Assembly: GCA_023525975.1 (NCBI GenBank)
Contig: CM042044.1
Location: 15,548,501 to 15,612,500, forward strand
Origin: Smallanthus sonchifolius
Taxonomy: Eukaryota > Streptophyta > Magnoliopsida > Asterales > Asteraceae
Direction of reading: 5' to 3'
DNA length: 64,000 nt
Shown here: positions 56,591 to 64,000 of the stretch, one piece after another
Numbering within the stretch: the first letter of the stretch is position 1
How the letters are laid out: every line of letters begins with the position of its first letter
The notes under the pieces: generated by a model
Told to the model about the DNA's origin: nothing
Seen by the model: only the letters and a program-made list of their open reading frames with translations
The model's database searches: none
Translations under genes and position numbers: made by a program

Positions 56591-56697
56591 GAATGGATAT
56601 TAAAGAAGGGAAAAAGAATAACCAGTGTGGAATTTGTAAAGAACGTGGTCATAATCGGGCAACATGCTCTTCTAAGCCTCGAAGAATGGATGCCTAA
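56591..56697 (+). pseudogene. Zinc-knuckle fragment, possibly MULE transposase C-terminus
   Basis: The frame ending at TAA 56695-56697 reads NNQCGICKERGHNRATCSSK. It is a complete C-x2-C-x4-H-x4-C knuckle followed by a basic tail and a stop. Such a terminal knuckle is typical of Mutator-type transposases, but FAR1-related or gag proteins are alternatives. Nothing upstream survives because the LTR element joins here. Confidence 0.5.
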
Positions 56698-57214
56698 GCG
56701 GGTCAAGTTGTTTTGAAATTTTCCTTTAATTTGTATTTGGTATTCGGATTGCTAGTATGTCGACTTTATTTGGCACTTTTTTTTATTGTATTTGATATTA
56801 AGACCGTCAAGTTTTAATGTTGTTTTAGTTTTCTTATGCTTCTTATTTCATTTAAAAAATTATTTAGGATCATTCATTTCGATGTATTTAAAAGGGTTTG
56901 ATTAAAAAGAAAAAAAAAAGAATTGTAATAAGTTAGTTAAAAATTAAAAAGATGGTGATGAGTTTTAAAAGGATGGTGATAAGTTGGTTAAAAAATAATA
57001 GGTTTATCAAATAAAAATAAAGGATAATTGAAAAGAGTAAAAAAATAGAATAGATTAGTTAAAAATAAAGCAATAAATGAAAAACACCCATTTTGATAAA
57101 CATTTTTTCAACTACACCTAATTGGTAAATAAGTTTTCTAAATACACTATTTTGGAAAATAACTCGCATATTATCTCTTTTATAACTAAGTTTTTAAGAA
57201 TATGTAATGTTTTA
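56698..57214. other. Intergenic, AT-rich
   Basis: Nothing is recognised apart from short A/T-rich repetition such as 'gatggtgatRagttggttaaaa' near 56950-56990. It may be 3' flank of the zinc-knuckle gene fragment. Confidence 0.45.
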
Positions 57215-58803
57215 CTAGCTTTAACCCCGTGTGTTGCACGAGGTGAAACGTTAAACTTATACTGATAAATATTTTAACAATTCTTTTTATGCAAATTTGA
57301 TATTTTATTTGTAACTTTTTCATTTTTTTACATGTTAAAATTATATGGATGAGAGTAATTAAAATATCATAAAAATTCATTTAATAAGCTATGCATTTTT
57401 TACAATACATTAAATTAAATATCAAATTAAATCTTACAATGACTATTTACAAATTTAAAAACAATTCATTGTATAAAACATTTGACGTGGTATTAGTCAT
57501 TTTTCCATTTTTATAAAAAATTAATAGCTTGAGTCCATCTCTACTTTTAATTCTTGATAATGTAACATACAACTTATCATGAATAAACAATGGATTTTTC
57601 AATACAAACTAACATTTGAAAGTGATTGCCCTAAACTTTTATTCATGGTCATTGTAAAATACAACAATTGTATATTTTTTCTTTGAAGTTTTAATAAATC
57701 TCTTTTGTCTGAATATGTTAACCCAATTATAATGACAAAATTGTGATGATCAATGTTGATTTAAAATATAATCTTCACTTCTATACCGCGATTACATTGT
57801 GATTTGACCTAAAGACTTGTTACGTTACCAAAACCATTTTTTCATCAATATTTATTAATAGAATAACTGAAACACAGACATTTAAAACTAATTTATGGTT
57901 TGACAAACCTGATAATGTAAATCCATTTAGTAAATCAGGAGATTATAATCTTTTATCAAAATCATCATCAAACTGCTATGATTAATGAATACTATTTGTA
58001 ATTGTATGCGGAATATCTAGCAAAACTTTTAATACTAACTCTATCACTAACAAAAAAAAAGATACAAATAAAATTCAAATTTCAACAATATATAGTTTTT
58101 TAAATTCAAAATTTAAAACTCCAAATTTTAAAAATTTCACTTCTTAATATTTTGACACAATTAAATTTAAAATTATAATATTAAATATGAAAAATTTAAA
58201 ACTTATAAATTAGAACTGAAATTGACATGTTTATTGAAAAAAAATCTCGCCATTTAAAAAAATTTAAAGTTTAAAATATAATACACTTTTAAAATATATT
58301 TGCAAGTTTCTTAATATTATTAAAAACTAAGTATTAAAATATATAAATCAAAATAAAAAATTTGTTTATGAATATCAAATTTAATTAAAAAACTAATAAT
58401 TAAATATTAGTAAACTTTATTTTAAAACATATTTATTTAAAATACAAACGTAGTATTTTCAAATTTTATATGTAAAATTAAAAAAAAATCTAGTTTTTTT
58501 ATAATAAAATTTTAAAAAATCGTTTTTTAATAATAAAAATTTAAAAACTCGTTTTTTAAAATTTTTTTGTTTTATAATTCTTGAATTTTTTTAAATATTA
58601 ACTTTTGATAATAATTTTTAAAAAAATGAGAGGTAGTGGTAATAATGATGAAAATGTTTATTTATGTAATTTAAAAAAAAAATAAATGCTAAATATGAAA
58701 GTATTAAATGGATGATATAAATGTGGTTTTAGGGGAAAAAGTTATGAGATGTAATATGGTGATGCAAATGGTAAAACCATTTAGTTTTTTATTAGAAGAG
58801 ATA
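57215..58803 (-). mobile_element. Decayed Helitron retaining helicase sequence
   Basis: On the minus strand the 3' end has a hairpin-like 'cctcgtgcaacacacggggtt' region, then CTAG at 57215-57218 followed by T. The 5' edge may be TCTCTTCTAATAAAAAACTA at about 58803. The helicase C-terminus lies at 57525-57960 on the same strand, placed near the 3' end as in autonomous Helitrons. 57960-58800 is very AT-rich and unreadable. The element is internally deleted (about 1.6 kb). Confidence 0.7.
57525..57960 (-). pseudogene. Helitron helicase (PIF1-like) C-terminal remnant
   Basis: Minus-strand frames read FTLSGLSNHKLVLNVCVSVI with LLINIDEKMVLVT, then SDKRDLLKLQRKN. After a frame change comes MNKSLGQSLSNVSLY, a stop, and KNPLFIHDKLYVTLSRIKS with RDGL. 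These match the last conserved helicase blocks of Helitron RepHel proteins: GLP-H-L-LKVG-P-MLLRN, SD-RIPFKFQRRQ, TINKSQGQSL, and H-QLYVA-SR motif VI. Several stops and shifts are present. The Rep (HUH) domain is absent. Confidence 0.82.
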
Positions 58804-58947
58804 TTAGTTAAATCTGTCTGTCCATAGTTAAAAAAATTTGCATGATACAAAATTTGTATCATCTAATACATTTTGATTAAGCTATTTGTGTCACTATGAT
58901 CTTAGTGGGATTTAATTAGATTATATGTGTTAGCGTGCTTTAGTTTA

Positions 58948-60100
58948 GAGTAAAGTGTAATTTGCACTAATGTGGTTTATGTCCGCTGACACTTTCCAAT
59001 CCTGTTTTAAAAGAAGTGCAATTTGTCATCCCATGGTATACTTTCTCTTTCATTTCGCACCCCTCCATCAAAATTCCATCATTTCACCGTTTAAAAGAAG
59101 GGTATTCTAGTAATCTTGGCTAACTTAACCTACCTCCATTTATATATGTTAAAAAAACCTCACCGGCAACCCACTTCCTCTTCATCGCCACCAATCTCCA
59201 TCTTCTTCTGCACCTCACCAGCAACCCACTTCCAAAATAAAATAAAACCCTTCGATTCTAGCCCCAAAATCCAAGCTCTGAGTATCATATTATCCAAAAA
59301 AAAACGTTTAAGTTTAGATGATCGTCATCTCCAAAATTGATCTTAGACCTAAAATCCACCGCCAAAGAAGATGATTCCAGAAATCATCAAAGAAATTTAA
59401 ATCGATTACGAGCATAATCATCAAAAGGGAATTGTTATCCCTGGTAAAGAAGATTTACGAGTCCCCAATTTGACTAATTTACGAGTCCCCAATTTGACTA
59501 ATTCGGACCTCAAAACCTGCAAATGTTTGACTTGAGAAAGTCAAAATCGGACTTCAAAATCGACGAGGGGTGTTGATTTTATGCAATGGGTTCTACACCT
59601 CCCTAACCTTAATCGGCTCTCACTCTGATTCCCCAGCTTGAATCGACCCCACTCCCACAAAAACGATGGCGCTCATCTTCTCCCCCTTGATCACTTGTTC
59701 TATGGTGGCTTCAGATGTGGGGTAGTACAGTGGTAGCGGTGCAGTGTGGGAGTGGTGGTGGGGTGGCATGGTGCCGGTGTGAAGATGGTGTGGTGGTGGC
59801 ATGGTGCCGGTTTGATGATGGTGGGGTGGTGGCGTAGAGTCGGTGTGGTGGTGGTTCAATTACCAATGGTTCTAAAAACCTAAAAAGATGGAAATTAGGG
59901 CTCAAAAGTCTGATGTAAGGAAACAAGGGCGAAAATGTCTTTTACCACATAAATGGAGTGAGATACTGACGGAGTCTTGACGGAGGGACTCATTAAGAAA
60001 GAGAAAGTATACCATGAGGTGGGAAATTGCACTTTATTTAAAACAGGGTTGCAAAGTGTCAGCGAGTATAAACCACATGGGTGCAAATTGCATTTTACTC
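58948..60100. mobile_element. Long-TIR DNA transposon (MULE-like), non-autonomous
   Basis: Ends GAGTAAAGTGTAATTTGCAC and, reverse-complemented, GAGTAAAATGCAATTTGCAC are inverted repeats that continue for about 150 bases ('gctgacacttt', 'ggtatactttctctttc', 'cgtcaa'). The filling (59150-59900) is GC-richer and looks gene-derived, with His/Pro-rich low-complexity frames on the minus strand near 59620-59926. A TSD is not clear. No transposase is present. Confidence 0.7.
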
Positions 60101-60955
60101 TTTTGAAGTTGAGGGGGCAACTAGAAATAAAAGAATGGGCATGTTTAAGTTGAGGGGGCAAATCAGTTCACGCCATGGTCAGTCGAGTGGGTGTCTCTCC
60201 ACCCCTCAAAACTGTCTAAACCGTGAAACCGTCTAAACCGATTATCGGTTTGGTTTTGCGGTTGGTTGTTTTAGTTAGATTTCGGTCGGTCGGTTTCAAT
60301 ATTTTCAAACCGTAGCGAATTGTTTAGTTTACGGTTTATACCAAAAAGCGGTCATATAAAACTGGACCGAACCGGACCTTAAGATTAGGCTTTGTTTTAA
60401 ACGTTATATTAATATTCAACTTATTAAACTTTCATAAGATTGAGCTTTAGCTGAACTCATCAACTCAATGAACTTGGGAATGAGAACTTAAATCAGCTTA
60501 TATATTTCACTATAGTGCTTAACAAGTTTCTTTAATATGATATCCGTGTCATGTCATCAGGTATATGTATGGTTTTTTTTTTAATTTCAATTCTTCACAT
60601 TTAACTGGTGTAATATTTCTAGCTTGTTTATATTTTTTAATTTATTATACTTTGTACGCATAATAAAGTTGCCTTTCTCTACTCAACTATTTGAATTTTT
60701 TACAGCAACTATGTAAGTATTCCTACTTACTCCAATCCTCCAGACTCCAGTTACATGTGTCTAGAGGCTTATTACTAACCGTAAAACCAAACAGAAACCA
60801 AGCAGTTAGAACGGTTGGGTTTAAATTTTTAACGGTTCAGTTTCGGTCTTCAATTATCAATAACCGTTACTAACGATTGCCTCATGGTTTGACCTAAAAA
60901 CAGTCAAAACCCAGAAGAAAGTAATTGATGCTTTGAAGTCTTTGAGAAGAAGTTA
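60101..60955. repeat. Intergenic with AACCG-rich repeats, no gene
   Basis: 'agttgagggggcaa' occurs twice (60105-60160). 60195-60380 and 60780-60870 contain 'aaaccgt', 'cggtttcggt' and 'ggttcagtttcggt' words in opposite senses, as in the ends of plant hAT MITEs, perhaps one element of 60195-60870. The 60-residue frame near 60691 has no recognisable domain. Confidence 0.45.
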
Positions 60956-61830
60956 TTTTTAATAGGCTGGGGATGAGAGTAACAAAATAAAGTGGATGGT
61001 GATAGTCTATGATCTTGTTGCATAAGAGCTATCCAGGATATTAAAATAACTTATGGGATGCCTATGGCCAAAAAAAGATTGCATTGGGTGTGGTTTGGCA
61101 TCTCCAAGATTTTCATTGATTTTAATGATCTCGGATTGTCTCTTCGTAGTTTTTTTACAAAGGAAGCTTGAATAGGTAAACAAAATATTTTTTTGGAATG
61201 ATAATTGGAGTGGAAATGTGGTTCTTATGGACAAATATCCTCACTTATACGCTCTTGACTTGGATAAAAAACTGTTTAGTTTCACGTAGACTGTCGACAA
61301 AAGCAAACGAGGACTCGAGGTATTTTTTTTCTTAGGATTAGAAGAGGAGGCTAAAAAGGGGTTGTGAATCGAAAGAGCCTCTCAATCTGTCTAAGGACTT
61401 GGAAGGTCTTATTTTCTCTGATCCGAACGATTCGTGGATTTGGATTGGAGATGCCTTAGGAATTTTCTCCATTATTAACTTGCTAAGAAAAATCATATCG
61501 GGAAGCATCTTGGGAGTTTAGCCAACTTTTTTTAAAATGGGTCAATTGGGTTCCGACAAAGATTAACTGCTTTCAGTGGCGCATGAAGCAAAACAAGATT
61601 CCCCTCTTTAGGAATATGAAGATTAGGCGAGGCGTGTCAATTAAATATACCGCTTGTCCTTTTTGTGATTTGGTCGACGAGTAGATTGAGCACACCTTCA
61701 TCACCTGTGAGTATTATCGGACTAGTATTGTTCTTGGTGTGGTTGCATACGTTCATCCCCTTATTTCTTTGCTTAATGATTCATGAGAATTTAACATCAT
61801 ATTCAAACTCAGATGCACTCGTGTTCGTAC
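60956..61830 (+). pseudogene. LINE (non-LTR retrotransposon) fragment, zf-RVT region
   Basis: Translations with several frame changes give NDNWSGNVVLMDKYPHLYALD (61190-61260), then WVPTKINCFQWRMKQNKI, IPLFRNMKIRRGVSI and TACPFCDLVDE followed by IEHTFITCEYY (61550-61720). This is the zinc-binding region found downstream of RT in plant L1-type LINEs (W-P-K-N-F-W-R, RG, C-x2-C and H-x-F-C). The RT domain itself is missing. It is dead. Confidence 0.85.
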
Positions 61831-62090
61831 AATGATTTAGTGGATAAGGAAGGAGAGAAAATTGTTACGTGAAATAAAACTCTCTTTATTTAAAAAAAAT
61901 AAAAAAAATTCCACACCTTTAAGAGCATGTGGTATACTCAAGTGAGGTGAGAGTTTAATGAGGGGAAAAGTGGTTGTCATGTGATGCCATTCTTCAACTC
62001 TCACACCAAGTGAGTGACGCAAGGAAATACCCAAGTGAGTGAAGGTGGTGTGAGTATTAAATGCATTTTATAATTATATATTAATTTTAC
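61831..62090. repeat. MITE-like repeat, no gene
   Basis: 61905-62060 has the 'agagcatgtggtatactcaagtgaggtgagag' and 'caccaagtgagtgacg' pattern of an abundant plant MITE. Related words (ccactcactcacccc, ctcacgccgtgaatgag) appear at 62735-62820. Borders are not clear. Confidence 0.45.
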
Positions 62091-62640
62091 TACGTTAAAA
62101 TTTCGTGTATTACACGAGTTAAATAAATAAAATGTTATATACTTAATTTGTAATAAAAAAATTTATTTTTAAAAACGCGTGCAATACACTGGATTGAATA
62201 AAGCTGGATTGAATAAAGCAGTGTATTACATTGGTTGATTAAAATATAATGTAATTTGTTAATACAAACTCGTCAAAATATGTTTTTAAAAAATATAATT
62301 TGTCGTGACAGTTATAAGCTCGGTTAATTCATATTAAATTTATTTAATTGATGATACAATAACTATTTATAATGAAATAATAAGTATTTGTAATTAGATT
62401 TATATTAAACATCTAAAAATAAATTTTTTTGATATCATTATTTAATAGGAGAGAGAGAGAAAAAAAAATGATAAAAATGACACGTGTCTATAAGATTTTT
62501 ATTTATTAATACAAAGATTGTTATTTAATAGAAGAGAGAAACGAAATAATTAATATGAGAGAGAAGCGGGAAAATAAGGGTTAAGAGTAACCAGATAGTG
62601 ACACGTAACACAAAAGCTTTTATTTATTATGTTAGTAAGA
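62091..62640 (-). mobile_element. Helitron(s), short, probably nested
   Basis: The right edge is the reverse of TCTTACTAACATAATAAATA at 62621-62640. The left edge has 'cgtgtattacacgagttaaat', but the terminal CTAG has become CTAC. A second internal 5'-type edge ('gacacgtgtctataagattt', 62480-62515) suggests two related copies joined. It is the same family as 22365-22853. Confidence 0.55.
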
Positions 62641-63092
62641 TAAGATATAAATGGTACAATTATACAAACACAAGGTACAACACCATCAATGTTGCACGCA
62701 TCCTCTTCTTCACTTGAAGATCTTTACGTAAACCACTCACTCACCCCCTCACGCCATCAAAGGAGCGGTGTGCAATACCTGCTCACGCCGTGAATGAGGC
62801 TCACGGTGAGTCTCACGGCTTGTATACCTCTTGCCCTAATAAAAATAAAAAAACCGAAAAAAAAAAAAATTTATTTTCCTCTCGTGATATTATGGTAAGA
62901 TACAAAATAAAAGTTTTAAAAGAATAGAATACAGCGATGCTCACATAAACAATTGAAATTTATAAGTCGTGGATACGCGGTAATAAGCACCAGCTTCCTT
63001 CCTTAACAGCGTTACCCAAACGCCGACTTTAAAACCCTCCGACCCCCACATCTTCTTCCAAACAGATCTCCCATTTTCCCCCAAAATCATCA
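62641..63092 (+). promoter_or_regulatory. Serpin upstream region and 5' leader
   Basis: 62641-62830 is MITE-like. 62980-63092 is a C/T-rich leader typical of plant 5' UTRs (ttccttccttaacagcg, cccacatcttcttccaaac) ending at ATGG. A 'ctttaaaaccc' near 63028 could serve as a TATA-like element, but this is a guess. Confidence 0.45.
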
Positions 63093-63482
63093 ATGGATCT
63101 TCAACAATCAATCAGCAACCAAACCCACTTCTCAATCACACTCGCCACCCACCTTCTCTCCAAAAAATTCCACGCCTCCAACATCGTTTTCTCCCCCCTT
63201 TCCATCCATGTCGTCCTGAGCTTAGTCACCGCCGGTTCCAAAGGCCAAACACTCGACCAACTCCTCGGTTTCCTCAAAGCAAAGACCACCGATGAACTCA
63301 ACTCTCTTTCTTCACAGCTCGTGTCATTGATCTTCGCCGACGGTAGTCCAAGCGGCGGACCGCGGTTGTCTTTTGCTAACGGGGTTTGGATTGAGAAAAC
63401 CCTTTCTCTCAAACCTTCTTTCAAACAGGTTGTGGACACTGTTTATCAAGCTGCTTCCAATCAAGTTGATTTCCAGACCAAG
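63093..63482 (+). CDS. Plant serpin, exon 1 (partial gene, continues past the window)
   Basis: This exon encodes the N-terminal 130 residues of a serpin, a suicide inhibitor of proteases. Plant members of the LR-serpin group act on cysteine proteases such as metacaspases and RD21. The sequence opens MDLQQSISNQTHFSITLATH and runs through SNIVFSPLSIHVVLSLVTAG, the conserved serpin FSP-S-I motif. It continues with LDQLLGFLKAKTTDELNSLS and LSFANGVWIEKTLSLKPSFK. It ends ASNQVDFQTK in phase 0 at a GT donor (63483). Plant serpins commonly have one intron at this place, so the remaining ~260 residues, with the reactive loop, should lie beyond 64000. No lesion is seen in the exon. The start is the first ATG in frame, and the length matches the family N-terminus. 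Confidence 0.93.
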
Positions 63483-64000
63483 GTTAGTTCTAATTTTTGC
63501 ATTTTGATCTTTTTATTAATTGAACAAATGAGCATGATCTACTATGATCAACAACTAGAATTACTGTAAACGAGCCTAATTTAACTCACAGAGAGCTCGA
63601 GATCGGCTAGTTTCGAGCTCTGTTTCTAAAGGTCGGGTTTGTTTATTAGCTAAACAAGCTTGTTTTTAAGCTCTAGCACATTTAAGATCGGCTCGATTCA
63701 AGATTTTAATAAGCTCTAGCTCATTTAAGATCGGCTCGATTCGGGATTAGGAGAGGCGGGATGTGTGAGCGGTAGAAATGGAAAAAGAATTACAGCTCAA
63801 ATGGGTCAAAAGTCCATAATTCGGACATGGTTCTCGTTTTTCCTTAAGTTGACCTAATTTCTGATTTTTCTCTCACACATTGCACCCGGGAAACACATTG
63901 GAAGGGGCTGATGTAGTCAACAAACAAGATACAAACATTGTTTGATGTTTAGTATTTTATTTTTTGCAAGATATATAGTTGTTATATTTATTTTTTAATT
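63483..64000 (+). other. Serpin intron 1, start only
   Basis: It is intronic by the donor at 63483. It contains a roughly 60-base repeated unit built on 'aagctctagcWcatttaaga' followed by 'tcggctcgattc' (63668-63750). 'gagctcgagatcggct' words typical of plant hAT MITEs also occur. No acceptor can be assigned before the window ends. Confidence 0.65.

Noticed and set aside
59620..59926. His/Pro-rich frames resembling a repetitive protein
   Set aside because: Tandem 'ggtggtg/catggtgccggt' DNA inside a TIR element; low complexity only.
1..64000. A new multi-gene defence or metabolic system
   Set aside because: Only KO and a partial serpin are live host genes; no cluster of co-functional genes is present. 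A diterpenoid cluster cannot be claimed from KO alone.

Overview
This 64 kb window is nuclear DNA from a flowering plant, almost certainly a member of the daisy family (Asteraceae). The only complete host gene, ent-kaurene oxidase, reads as a close relative of the Stevia enzyme. Its introns have GT-AG borders, and the surroundings are AT-rich and packed with plant transposable elements. The family assignment rests on recalled protein resemblance, not on a search.

Host genes. Two are visible, both on the + strand. An eight-exon ent-kaurene oxidase gene (KO, CYP701A class, gibberellin pathway) occupies 24012-30540 and encodes an intact 512-residue P450. Exon 1 of a serpin gene lies at 63093-63482, and its remaining exon(s) are beyond the right edge. 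A broken serpin exon-2 fragment (48181-48663) is a separate, dead paralogue.

Layout. 334-6919: Ty1/copia element on the - strand with a target-site duplication (TSD), coding capacity decayed. 6925-12600: Helitron pieces, a copia gag fragment, a plastid-type trnfM pseudogene and a long terminal-inverted-repeat (TIR) element holding a solo LTR; several blocks here are collinear with KO intron 2. 13026-15859: hAT transposon with perfect 8-bp TSD and nearly complete transposase. 16749-20749: TIR element split by a solo Ty3/gypsy LTR. 20958-23424: gag fragment, Helitrons and a MITE. 24012-30540: KO, whose 3.9 kb second intron carries a 1 kb minisatellite and a Helitron. 30865-43270: three-layer nest in which a Tat/Ogre-like Ty3/gypsy element holds a triple-LTR TRIM and a 10.2 kb chromovirus. 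43270-48060: Athila-like element holding a Helitron and MITEs. 48181-52493: serpin fragment, Helitrons (one with a captured NDR-type kinase exon) and a SINE. 52494-56700: MITEs, Athila-like LTR sequence and the 3' end of another LTR element with an extra ORF. 57215-58803: Helitron with helicase remains. 58948-62640: TIR element, LINE fragment and Helitrons. 62641-64000: serpin promoter, exon 1 and start of intron 1.

I found no operon, CRISPR array, rRNA locus or convincing new multi-gene system. The interest lies in transposon stratigraphy readable from TSDs, a relic of KO intron 2 upstream of KO, a captured kinase exon, alternative polypurine-tract use in one LTR family, and a perfect hairpin just after the KO stop codon. 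All boundaries were read by eye.
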